A stretch of 10,659 bases of DNA, taken from the NCBI GenBank assembly GCA_023430245.1, contig JAEZBA010000640.1:1-10659 (forward strand). The letters run 5' to 3'. The stretch is from Pseudomonadota bacterium. Lineage in GTDB: Bacteria > Pseudomonadota > Alphaproteobacteria > Rhizobiales > Xanthobacteraceae. Positions 1 to 6,099 of this stretch are shown one piece after another. The position numbers were made by a program, and so were the translations under genes. Each line of letters opens with the position of its first letter. Positions within the stretch are counted from its first letter, which is position 1. The notes below the pieces were generated by a model, which searched no databases, had not been told where the DNA came from, and saw nothing but the letters and a program-made list of their open reading frames with translations.

Positions 1-499
1 TGTCGAAGGTGTTCGAGACCACGCGCGTGCCCGGCTTCATGTCGAGGATGGTCGGCCGGAGCTTGGCATTGAGGCTGGTGAGCAGAAACATCGTCACGAC
101 GTCGGCATTGGAGAAGTCGGTCTTGAAGATGTCGGCATTCTCAAAGCTGGCTTTATCGGCGACGCCTTCTTTCTCCGCATTGTATTTCGAGAGCTCGACC
201 ATTTTCGGGTTGTATTCGATGCCCCGCGCGATCGCCCCGCGCTTTGCCGCCGTGATCACGGTACGGCCGTCGCCCGAGCCGAGATCCACCACCTTGTCCG
301 CGGCCGTCACCTTGGCCATGTCGAGCATCTTGTCGACCAGCGCCTGCGGGGTCGGCACCCAGATCACGTCCTTGCCGTCCTGGCCGACCGTGGGCTCGAA
401 CGGCTTTTGCGCCGGTTGAGCGAGCGCGGCATTCATCGCCATCACCGCGGACAGGCACGACACCATCGCGGTGCGTGAAACCAAGGCAAGCACGGTCAT
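1..499 (-). CDS. Class I SAM-dependent methyltransferase with N-terminal signal peptide (partial, C-terminus off the left edge)
   Basis: The first 166 residues are visible. Residues 1-27 look like a Sec signal peptide: a hydrophobic stretch with small residues ending in AALA before QP, a good signal peptidase I site. The mature part then shows the Rossmann methyltransferase core: VVDLGSGDGRT at about 70-80 is motif I, which binds S-adenosylmethionine, GIEYNP at about 93-98 ends strand 2 with an acidic residue for the SAM ribose, and NADIF at about 121-125 is the acidic motif after strand 3. The ATG at 499 is preceded by GGAGAG (506-511), 6 bases away. It sits 94 bp downstream of the SDR gene on the same strand and could be co-transcribed or have its own promoter. 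The substrate cannot be read from the sequence. The export signal is odd because SAM is cytoplasmic; the hydrophobic segment could instead act as a membrane anchor. The family call is firm; location and function are inferred. Confidence 0.85.
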   Translation of the reverse strand, partial: MTVLALVSRTAMVSCLSAVMAMNAALAQPAQKPFEPTVGQDGKDVIWVPTPQALVDKMLDMAKVTAADKVVDLGSGDGRTVITAAKRGAIARGIEYNPKMVELSKYNAEKEGVADKASFENADIFKTDFSNADVVTMFLLTSLNAKLRPTILDMKPGTRVVSNTFD

Positions 500-505
500 A
501 CAAAT

Positions 506-511
506 CTCTCC
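506..511 (-). promoter_or_regulatory. Shine-Dalgarno of the methyltransferase gene
   Basis: GGAGAG on the minus strand lies 6 bases before the ATG at 499. It fixes the start just ahead of the signal peptide and so argues that the hydrophobic N-terminus is truly translated. Confidence 0.7.
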
Positions 512-530
512 AGAATGTTCATCTTTGGCC

Positions 531-543
531 GCGGACATTCCGC
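531..543. repeat. Small inverted repeat upstream of the methyltransferase gene
   Basis: GCGGA-CAT-TCCGC is a perfect 5-bp inverted repeat with a 3-base loop, inside the 94-bp gap between the SDR stop and the methyltransferase start. It is too short and lacks a T tract, so it is not a convincing terminator; an operator or chance are both possible. Confidence 0.25.
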
Positions 544-593
544 AGCATCGGGTGGTGAAATGTGCGGCGGATCATACCTGCGCGGTGCCACAG

Positions 594-1289
594 TTACGAG
601 CGACCGTAGACCGGAACGACCGCGCCGCGTGTGACGGTGTTTTCCGGTGAGGCCAGGAAAACAATGGTTGCGGCCACCTGTTCGACTTTGGGCCAGAGGT
701 CATGATCGGCTTTCGGCATCGCTTTGCGATTTGAGGGCGTATCCATGATCGACGGGGCGACCGCATTGACGAGAACCCCGTTGCTGGCGACTTCTTCCGC
801 CAGCGCCATGGTGAGCGCCGCAACGCCGGATTTGGCGATTGTATAGGCAGACATGCCGGCGCCGGTCCGCGGCTCCAGCGCCGGACGGGCAGCGACATTC
901 ACGATCCGGCCGCCGTCCGTGCGGAATGACTTCAGAGCCGCACGGCAGCACAGGAAGCAGCTCACGAGATTGGTGTCGAGTTGCGCCATCAGATCGGACT
1001 TGTCGCTGTCCTTGAGACGCTTCGCGGCGAAGCCGCCGGCGAGATGGATCGAGGCCCACAAAGTGTCGACTTTGGAATAGAACAAATCCGTCTGGTCCTG
1101 ATCGGACAGGTCGACAGATGGATAGAGCCGCACGCGCTCATGGGCGGCGTGGGCAAAACCGCCGGCATCGTCTTTGCCGTGCGTCGGGACGTGGCAGATC
1201 GCGCCATTCTCCAGCAGCGCCGCTACCACGGCTGCTCCGAGTGCGCCGGTCCCGCCGGTGACAACCACATGACGGTCCCGAAAGTCCAA
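594..1289 (-). CDS. SDR-family NAD(P)-dependent oxidoreductase, dihydropteridine reductase-like
   Basis: This 231-residue protein has the normal length of a classical short-chain dehydrogenase/reductase. Residues 11-18 (TGGTGALG) form the glycine-rich nucleotide loop, HLAGG at 82-86 replaces the usual NNAG, N107 is the structural Asn, and Y149/K153 (YTIAK) form the catalytic YxxxK. The usual catalytic Ser before the Tyr is replaced by Ala (NVAARPA, 131-137). Eukaryotic quinoid dihydropteridine reductase also has GALG in the loop, lacks that Ser and has a similar DTPxNRKxMPxAD stretch; here it is DTPSNRKAMPKAD at 183-195. I recognise that likeness from memory of the family. The enzyme probably reduces a quinonoid or carbonyl substrate with NAD(P)H in the cytoplasm, but the substrate is unknown. 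The start is TTG at 1289, supported by a GGGAG Shine-Dalgarno 6 bases upstream that overlaps the stop of the amidotransferase gene, 3 bp away. Confidence 0.9.
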   Translation of the reverse strand: MDFRDRHVVVTGGTGALGAAVVAALLENGAICHVPTHGKDDAGGFAHAAHERVRLYPSVDLSDQDQTDLFYSKVDTLWASIHLAGGFAAKRLKDSDKSDLMAQLDTNLVSCFLCCRAALKSFRTDGGRIVNVAARPALEPRTGAGMSAYTIAKSGVAALTMALAEEVASNGVLVNAVAPSIMDTPSNRKAMPKADHDLWPKVEQVAATIVFLASPENTVTRGAVVPVYGRS

Positions 1290-1292
1290 GCG

Positions 1293-2225
1293 CTACTCCC
1301 GGCCGCGCTGGCTGCGGGTCGGCAGCACCTGATGATGGATCCAGTTGCGGACTTCGCGGGTCCGGAAGTTCTTGTCGAGCACGGTGGAGTCGAGGCCGAG
1401 CCGCCAGGCGCGCGGCTTGTCGTTCGGCTTGTCGTGCAGCACGGCTACGGTTTCCGCATAGTCGTGCAACTCGTCATCGTTGTTGAAGAAACGTTCCTCG
1501 ATCAGCCGCTTGCCGTGACGCCGGAAGCTCGCCGCGATATCGGCCAGCGAATATTCCGGATGATATTGCACGCCCCAGGCGGTGCAGCCATTGACCTTCA
1601 CCTCGGCCGCCTGCACGGCGGAAAAGGCGTTCAGCGCCAGCACCTGCATGTTGGGAGCGAGTGTCTCGACCTCGTCGAGATGGATGGTCACCGCGTCGAA
1701 CACTTCATCCTTGCCGGCAAAGACCGGATGACCGCGCCCGGAGGCCGTGAGGCGGATGCGGCGGCCGAAGCCGATCTCGCGGCCCTTCGGGTTGCGACGC
1801 ACGCTGCCGCCCGCCGCGGTGGTGATGATCTGCAGCCCCCAGCAGCTTCCGAACAGCGGCGTCGAGGAATCGAACACCGCCCGCGCCAGTTCGATCTGCG
1901 GATCGATATGCGGGCCGCGATCGTAGACGTGCAAGGCGGACCCCGTAATCACCACGCCGTCATACGACTCGAGCCCACCGCTGTCGGGGAGATTGGCACC
2001 TGGATCGGCCGGATAGCAGATATCCACCGTCGCCCGCGGCAGGAACTCGCGCAGCAGTTCCGCATAGCCCTCGCTCGGCGCGGCGCCGCCGGCAGCCTTC
2101 AGAAGGCTGCGTCCGTCGGCGGTATTTCCCTCGATGACAAGCAGGCGGGGGGCAGGCATTGAAAATCCGTCACGACGCATGCCGGGGGAAGCAGGCCATT
2201 CATTTATATAGGGATTTGAGGCCAT
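1293..2225 (-). CDS. Class I glutamine amidotransferase-like protein (GMP synthase-type GATase domain)
   Basis: Up to 310 residues. The triad of class I glutamine amidotransferases is visible: Cys128 in the nucleophile elbow GSCWGLQ (126-132), and His222 and Glu224 in VQYHPEYS. The oxyanion strand VVITGSALHVYD (91-102) matches the family. It should therefore hydrolyse glutamine or a gamma-glutamyl compound in the cytoplasm. No synthetase domain is attached, so the acceptor is unknown; stand-alone enzymes of this type are often labelled GMP synthase-like. A tail of about 70 residues follows the domain (240-310). The start is uncertain: ATG 2225 gives 310 residues, ATG 2180 gives 295 and ATG 2159 gives 288. 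The last begins MPAPRLLVIEGN, right at the first beta strand as usual for the fold, and I favour it. None has a strong Shine-Dalgarno. It leads the minus-strand unit with the SDR gene and is divergent from glpD. Confidence 0.85.
   Translation of the reverse strand: MASNPYINEWPASPGMRRDGFSMPAPRLLVIEGNTADGRSLLKAAGGAAPSEGYAELLREFLPRATVDICYPADPGANLPDSGGLESYDGVVITGSALHVYDRGPHIDPQIELARAVFDSSTPLFGSCWGLQIITTAAGGSVRRNPKGREIGFGRRIRLTASGRGHPVFAGKDEVFDAVTIHLDEVETLAPNMQVLALNAFSAVQAAEVKVNGCTAWGVQYHPEYSLADIAASFRRHGKRLIEERFFNNDDELHDYAETVAVLHDKPNDKPRAWRLGLDSTVLDKNFRTREVRNWIHHQVLPTRSQRGRE
1296..1300 (-). promoter_or_regulatory. Shine-Dalgarno of the SDR gene, overlapping the upstream stop region
   Basis: GGGAG on the minus strand ends one base before the stop codon TAG (1295-1293) of the amidotransferase and lies 6-7 bases ahead of the TTG start at 1289. 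This supports TTG as the true start and suggests that ribosomes finishing the amidotransferase restart on the SDR gene. Confidence 0.6.
2204..2210 (-). promoter_or_regulatory. Possible -10 element for the amidotransferase gene
   Basis: The minus strand reads TATATAA here, the most AT-rich short stretch in this divergent region. If it is a -10 box, transcription would begin near 2197 and the ATG at 2225 could not be used, favouring 2180 or 2159. I find no good -35 at 16-18 bp. Because TATATA is self-complementary, it could equally serve glpD on the plus strand. Confidence 0.25.
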
Positions 2226-2237
2226 TTTGCGAGCCCG

Positions 2238-2272
2238 CCGCTAGTGTCCGGCATCCAAACTCCGCTAGAGTC
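2238..2272. repeat. Direct repeat CCGCTAGWGTC upstream of glpD
   Basis: CCGCTAGTGTC (2238-2248) and CCGCTAGAGTC (2262-2272) match at 10 of 11 bases and are 24 bp apart start to start, 51-85 bp before the glpD start. Spacing near two helical turns fits a regulator binding site, but no known glp operator was recognised. Confidence 0.3.
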
Positions 2273-2305
2273 GATCGCTGGCCGCCGCAACGGACTGGCG
2301 CTGCC

Positions 2306-2311
2306 GGAGGG
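2306..2311 (+). promoter_or_regulatory. Shine-Dalgarno of glpD
   Basis: GGAGGG ends 11 bases before the ATG at 2323. The spacing is on the long side, but the protein start agrees with the family's N-terminus. Confidence 0.55.
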
Positions 2312-2322
2312 AACGACAAGGG

Positions 2323-3822
2323 ATGGCCGATTTCGACCTCGCCATCATTGGGGGCGGCGTCAACGGCGCGGGCATCGCCCGCGATGCGGCCGGCCGGGGC
2401 CTCCGGGTGCTGCTGGTCGAGCAGGCCGATCTTGCCTCCGGGACGTCATCGGCTTCGACCAAGCTGATCCATGGCGGACTGCGCTATCTCGAGCATGGCA
2501 AGTTTCTGCTGGTGCGCGAGGCGCTGAAGGAGCGTGAGGTCCTGTTACGCAACGCGCCGCATATCATCCGGCCGCTGCGTTTCCTCCTGCCGCCGCAGCC
2601 GGACATGCGCTCGCCGCTTCTGATCCGGCTCGGCCTGTTCCTCTACGACCATCTCGGCGGGCGCAAAATCCTGCCGCCGACCCGCACCGTCGACCTCACC
2701 CATAACGTGCTCGGCACACCGCTGAAGCGGGCCTACCAATACGGATTCCTGTACTCGGATTGCTGGGTCGACGATTCACGGCTCGTGGTGCTCAATGCCC
2801 TCGATGCGGCCGAACGCGGCGCCAGCATCCGCACCCACACCAAATGCGTCCGCGCCGAACGGGGCGAGGAATGGCGGCTGATCCTGAATGCCCGCGGCAA
2901 GCGCGACGTGGTGACGGCGCGCGCGCTGGTGAATGCTGCCGGGCCCTGGGCCGGACTCGTGGCCGAAACCGTGATCCGCGTATCCGGACCTGCCCGGGTC
3001 CGGTTGGTCAAGGGCAGCCATATCGTGGTGCCGAAACTGTTCGATCACGACACCGGCTACATCTTCCAGAACCCCGATCGCCGCGTCGTCTTTGCCCTGC
3101 CGTACGAGCGCGACTACACGCTGATCGGCACGACCGACGAGAATTTCCAGGGCGATCCGGCCGGCGTCGCTCCGTCTGGCGCGGAAATCGCCTATCTCTG
3201 CGAGACGGCGTCGCGCTATTTCCGCCAGCCGGTCACGCCGGACGATATCGTCCGTGCTTTCGCCGGCGTGCGCTCGCTCTACGATGACGGCTCGAAAAAG
3301 CCGGAAGAGGTTACGCGCGATTATCACCTCGCCTTGGACAAGAGCTTCGGCAACGCGCCGCTGCTCACCGTCTATGGCGGCAAGATCACGACCTACCGCA
3401 AGCTTGCGGAGGCGGCGCTCGGGAAGCTCGCAGACATGTTTGAGCCCCGCCGGCCGTGGACCGCCCGCGTGCCGCTGCCGGGCGGCGACTTTCCGTATAA
3501 CGGGGTAGACACGCAGGTTGCACAGGCGCTCCGCACCTGGCCGTTCCTGCAGGAGCAGCATGCCGTGCGTCTGGTGCGCGCTTACGGCACCCGGATCGGC
3601 GATATCCTGGGCGCGGCCGAAAGCTATGCAGACCTTGGCATGAGCTTCGGTGCCGATCTCACTGAAGCCGAGGTCCGCTATCTGATGACGAAGGAATTCG
3701 CGGTCGATGCCGATGATGTGTTGTGGCGCCGGAGCAAACTTGGGCTGCGCGTCTCGGATATCGAGCGGGCGGCGCTGCAGCGCTTCATGTCGCCGTTACC
3801 GGCGCTGCGGCTTGTGACCTGA
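2323..3822 (+). CDS. glpD: Aerobic glycerol-3-phosphate dehydrogenase (FAD)
   Basis: This protein oxidises sn-glycerol-3-phosphate to dihydroxyacetone phosphate at the inner face of the cytoplasmic membrane and passes electrons to quinone. It has 499 residues; E. coli GlpD has 501 and aligns along its whole length. The FAD-binding Rossmann start is DLAIIGGGVNGAG (5-17), with the ribose-binding Glu at 33 (LLVEQ). The family signature TSSASTKLIHGGLRYLEH spans 41-58, and LVKGSHIVVP, LIGTTDENFQGDP and YGGKITTYRKLAE follow in the expected order. The C-terminal cap domain is complete (RYLMTKEFAVDADDVLWRR). ATG 2323 places the glycine motif 10 residues in, as in relatives. It is followed 32 bp later by glpK, almost certainly in one operon. 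Its stop codon TGA (3820-3822) is the first three bases of an 18-bp tandem repeat. No frameshift or missing motif was seen. Confidence 0.97.
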   Translation: MADFDLAIIGGGVNGAGIARDAAGRGLRVLLVEQADLASGTSSASTKLIHGGLRYLEHGKFLLVREALKEREVLLRNAPHIIRPLRFLLPPQPDMRSPLLIRLGLFLYDHLGGRKILPPTRTVDLTHNVLGTPLKRAYQYGFLYSDCWVDDSRLVVLNALDAAERGASIRTHTKCVRAERGEEWRLILNARGKRDVVTARALVNAAGPWAGLVAETVIRVSGPARVRLVKGSHIVVPKLFDHDTGYIFQNPDRRVVFALPYERDYTLIGTTDENFQGDPAGVAPSGAEIAYLCETASRYFRQPVTPDDIVRAFAGVRSLYDDGSKKPEEVTRDYHLALDKSFGNAPLLTVYGGKITTYRKLAEAALGKLADMFEPRRPWTARVPLPGGDFPYNGVDTQVAQALRTWPFLQEQHAVRLVRAYGTRIGDILGAAESYADLGMSFGADLTEAEVRYLMTKEFAVDADDVLWRRSKLGLRVSDIERAALQRFMSPLPALRLVT

Positions 3823-3857
3823 TGTGGTGACCTGACATGATGTGGTGACCTGACATG
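3820..3857 (+). repeat. 18-bp tandem duplication spanning the glpD stop to the glpK start
   Basis: The unit TGATGTGGTGACCTGACA occurs twice back to back (3820-3837, 3838-3855), and the first two bases of a third copy follow. It begins on the glpD stop TGA and ends on the A of the glpK ATG. Each unit contains GGTGA, complementary to the 16S rRNA 3' end, 6 bases ahead of an ATG. So there are two ribosome sites: the first leads into ATG ATG TGG TGA (a three-codon open frame from 3837, in the same frame as glpK), the second into glpK itself. It looks like a recent slippage duplication of the intergenic ribosome binding site. Confidence 0.9.
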
Positions 3858-5333
3858 GCGCTCCTCGCAATCGACCAGGGCACCACCTCGACGCGGGCCA
3901 TCGTGTTCGACGATACGCTGCGGCCGCTGGCCATGGCCCAGCTGGAATTCCGCCAGATCTACCCCGCGCCGGGTCAGGTCGAGCACGATCCGGAGGAGAT
4001 CTGGGCGAGCGTCACGTCAACGGTGGCGGATGCAGTCGCCCGGGCCGGCCTTGCCGCAAGCGACATCGCTGCGATCGGGATCACCAATCAGCGCGAGACC
4101 ACGCTGATCTGGGATCGCGCCACCGGCAAGCCGATCCACAACGCGATTGTCTGGCAGGATCGCCGCACCGAGAACATCTGCGCCGGTCTGCGTGCGGCGG
4201 GCCATGAAGCGGCGATTGCGGCCAAGACCGGGCTGGTGCTCGACCCGTATTTTTCCGCGACCAAGATCGCCTGGCTGCTCGACAATGTCGCAGGTGCGCG
4301 CGAGGCCGCGGAAGCGGGACAACTCGCCTTTGGCACCGTCGACAGCTATCTGATCTACCGGCTGACCGGCGGCCGCGTGCATGCAACCGATGCGACCAAC
4401 GCCGCGCGCACGCTGCTGTTCGACATCCATACCGGCCAGTGGGACGCGGAACTGGCTGACCTGTTCGGCATTCCGCTGGCGCTGCTGCCCGATGTGATGG
4501 ATTGCACCGGAAGCTACGGCAACACCGCGATCCTGGGCGGCGCAACTCCGATCCGCGGCGTGGCCGGCGACCAGCAGGCGGCGACCATCGGGCAGGCCTG
4601 TTTCACCCCAGGCATGATGAAATCGACCTACGGCACCGGCTGTTTCGCGCTGCTCAATACCGGCGACCGCGCGGTGGCCTCGCGCAACCGGCTGCTGACC
4701 ACGATCGCCTATCAGATCGGCGGACAGCGCACCTATGCGCTGGAGGGGGCGATCTTCGTCGCCGGCGCCGCGGTGCAATGGTTGCGTGACGGGCTGAAGC
4801 TGATTGCGGCGTCGTCGGACACCGATGCATTGGCCGCACGCAGCGATCCGGCGGAGCAGGTCTATCTGGTGCCGGCCTTTGTCGGGTTCGGCGCGCCCTA
4901 TTGGGACGCCCAGGCGCGCGGCGCCATGTTCGGTCTGACCCGCAATTCCGGTGCGGCCGAGTTCGCGCGCGCGGCGCTCGAGGCAGTTGGTTACCAGACC
5001 CGCGACCTGATCGAGGCCATGCATGCCGACTGGCCGGCAGCGGCCGGAACCGTTCTGCGCGTCGATGGCGGTATGAGCGCCAGTAATGCAGCTATGCAAT
5101 TTCTCGCTGACATCCTCGATGCGCCGGTCGACCGCCCGCAGATCATGGAGACCACGGCTCTGGGCGCCGCCTATCTTGCCGGCCTGTCGGCGGGGATCTG
5201 TCCCGATTTTGATGGCTTCGCGGCCGCCTGGCGCCGCGATCGCCGTTTTGAGCCGCAGATGGAGCGTTCCGTCCGTGAGCGGAAATGGCAGGGCTGGCGC
5301 GACGCGGTGGATCGCACGTTGATGCGGCCGTGA
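3855..5333 (+). CDS. glpK: Glycerol kinase
   Basis: This cytoplasmic FGGY-family kinase converts ATP and glycerol to sn-glycerol-3-phosphate, the substrate of the adjacent GlpD. It has 492 residues, close to E. coli GlpK, and aligns throughout. The phosphate loop AIDQGTTSTR is at 5-14. The glycerol-binding residues are all present: R80 and E81 (TNQRETT), W100 (IVWQDRR), Y132 (DPYFS) and D239 (GDQQ). The ATP-side motifs STYGTGCF (257-264), LEGAIF (296-301) and VDGGMSASN (403-411) follow. The allosteric loop that in E. coli carries GKGGTRIPI and binds fructose-1,6-bisphosphate is three residues shorter here (ILGGATPIRG, 226-235) and has no GTR, so that inhibition is probably absent. The start is ATG 3855 with GGTGA at 3844-3848. 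No glpF facilitator or glpR repressor gene is adjacent. Confidence 0.97.
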   Translation: MALLAIDQGTTSTRAIVFDDTLRPLAMAQLEFRQIYPAPGQVEHDPEEIWASVTSTVADAVARAGLAASDIAAIGITNQRETTLIWDRATGKPIHNAIVWQDRRTENICAGLRAAGHEAAIAAKTGLVLDPYFSATKIAWLLDNVAGAREAAEAGQLAFGTVDSYLIYRLTGGRVHATDATNAARTLLFDIHTGQWDAELADLFGIPLALLPDVMDCTGSYGNTAILGGATPIRGVAGDQQAATIGQACFTPGMMKSTYGTGCFALLNTGDRAVASRNRLLTTIAYQIGGQRTYALEGAIFVAGAAVQWLRDGLKLIAASSDTDALAARSDPAEQVYLVPAFVGFGAPYWDAQARGAMFGLTRNSGAAEFARAALEAVGYQTRDLIEAMHADWPAAAGTVLRVDGGMSASNAAMQFLADILDAPVDRPQIMETTALGAAYLAGLSAGICPDFDGFAAAWRRDRRFEPQMERSVRERKWQGWRDAVDRTLMRP

Positions 5334-5366
5334 TGCCGGGTTCCGCTTGCCGGTTAATCGATTCAA

Positions 5367-5405
5367 ATTGTCGCCGCATGCTTCAGGCCGCCGAAACCCG
5401 ACAAT
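5367..5405. repeat. Inverted repeat in the glpK-response regulator gap
   Basis: ATTGTCG (5367-5373) and CGACAAT (5399-5405) are a perfect 7-bp inverted repeat separated by 25 bases, in the 116-bp gap after glpK. There is no T tract, so a Rho-independent terminator is not supported. It could be a paired protein-binding site upstream of the response regulator or chance. The bases just after it (5406-5432) are A-rich and may hold that gene's promoter, but no clear -35/-10 pair was found. Confidence 0.3.
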
Positions 5406-5449
5406 GCTCAGATAAACAAAATCAAAATCGGTAGAGGCACGGTGAGCGC

Positions 5450-5971
5450 GTGAAGTCGTATTCTGCGAAAGGCATCCAGGAACTCGTCCGGTCGACGCGC
5501 GTCCTCGTCGTCGACGACGATTATTATATGCGCAAGGTGATCCGAAGCCTTCTGCAGGCGAACGGGATTAGGACCTATTACGACGCGCAGGACGGCGTCA
5601 GCGGGCTTGAAGCGATTATCACGCTCAATCCCGATGTCGTCATTCTCGACTGGGACATGCCCGACATCAACGGCGCGGAATTCATGCGCATTGTCCGTTC
5701 GCCGCTGACATTCCCGGTGCCCGCGATTCCGGTCATCATGCTGACCGGCCAGGTCGAGCGGGAAAAGGTCATCGAGGCGGTGCGGCTGGGGGTCAATGAG
5801 TTCCTGTGCAAACCGGTCTCGGCCAAGACGATCTTCGAACGCATCGTTGCGATCCGAGTGAAGCCGCGCGAGATGGTCCGGATCGGCGACTATTACGGTC
5901 CGGCGCCGCGCAAGATTGCCGGCAATATCGAGACCATCGAGGCTGCGCCCGAGCCGGCCTGGCTCGGCTAA
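5450..5971 (+). CDS. Single-domain response regulator (CheY-like receiver)
   Basis: This is a 173-residue cytoplasmic receiver domain, phosphorylated by a histidine kinase not present here. The acidic pocket is D22-D23-D24 (VLVVDDDYYMR), the phosphoacceptor is D67 (VVILDWDMPDINGAEF), the switch Thr is T99 (VIMLTGQ) and the conserved Lys is K121 (FLCKPVS). All key residues are intact. After the receiver (about 140 residues) comes only a short tail containing DYYGPAPRK (147-155); a similar Y-x-GP-x-R tail is common in stand-alone alphaproteobacterial regulators. No DNA-binding or enzymatic output domain exists, so it likely acts by protein contact. The start is GTG 5450; GGTGA (5441-5445) and GAGG (5434-5437) precede it, and the GTG at 5442 is excluded by an in-frame TGA. 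It lies 116 bp after glpK and 128 bp before potG, with no functional link evident to either. Confidence 0.93.
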   Translation: MKSYSAKGIQELVRSTRVLVVDDDYYMRKVIRSLLQANGIRTYYDAQDGVSGLEAIITLNPDVVILDWDMPDINGAEFMRIVRSPLTFPVPAIPVIMLTGQVEREKVIEAVRLGVNEFLCKPVSAKTIFERIVAIRVKPREMVRIGDYYGPAPRKIAGNIETIEAAPEPAWLG

Positions 5972-6040
5972 GCCTCGCGCGGTGATCGGTCAGGAGCGGC
6001 GCGCGGCGAACTCCGGGCCGCAGCGGCTTGAGCCTCGCGC
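5971..6040 (+). repeat. Imperfect direct repeat after the response regulator gene
   Basis: AGCCTCGCGC occurs at 5971-5980 and again at 6031-6040, exactly 60 bp apart. With flanks, CGGCTAAGCCTCGCGC and CGGCTTGAGCCTCGCGC match except for one or two bases, and each contains a small GGCT/AGCC dyad. The significance is unclear in such GC-rich DNA. A 7-bp stem CCGAGCC/GGCTCGG also lies just before, across the end of the response regulator gene, without a following T tract. Confidence 0.3.
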
Positions 6041-6099
6041 CCAAGCCGACTAGCTTCCGAGACGGAACGGAATCGCCCTTCCTTCTCTCGGAATTTGTC

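Noticed and set aside
981..2162. A 393-codon plus-strand open frame opposite the amidotransferase and SDR genes.
   Set aside because: Both minus-strand genes have complete catalytic motifs; the plus-strand product shows no family signature and overlaps both.
1293..2225. The amidotransferase as PuuD, linking it to the polyamine importer through the putrescine breakdown pathway.
   Set aside because: The nucleophile motif GSCWGLQ and the YHPEYS ending fit GMP synthase-type class I amidotransferases rather than PuuD, and it is separated from pot genes by the glp operon.
4017..5366. A 449-codon open frame antisense to glpK.
   Set aside because: It lies fully against a clearly real glpK, its translation is rich in Arg/Gly/Ala/His without a recognisable domain, and such antisense frames are routine in GC-rich coding DNA.
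5353..5370. A CtrA-type site near TTAATCGATTCAAAT.
   Set aside because: The second half-site is AAAT instead of TTAA; the match is too weak to claim.
5334..5449. A Rho-independent terminator after glpK.
   Set aside because: Only weak dyads (CCGG/CCGG and a distant ATTGTCG/CGACAAT) are present and none is followed by a T tract.
6028..6099. A TTG-started 24-residue extension of potG.
   Set aside because: There is no ribosome site, and the added residues do not resemble PotG relatives.
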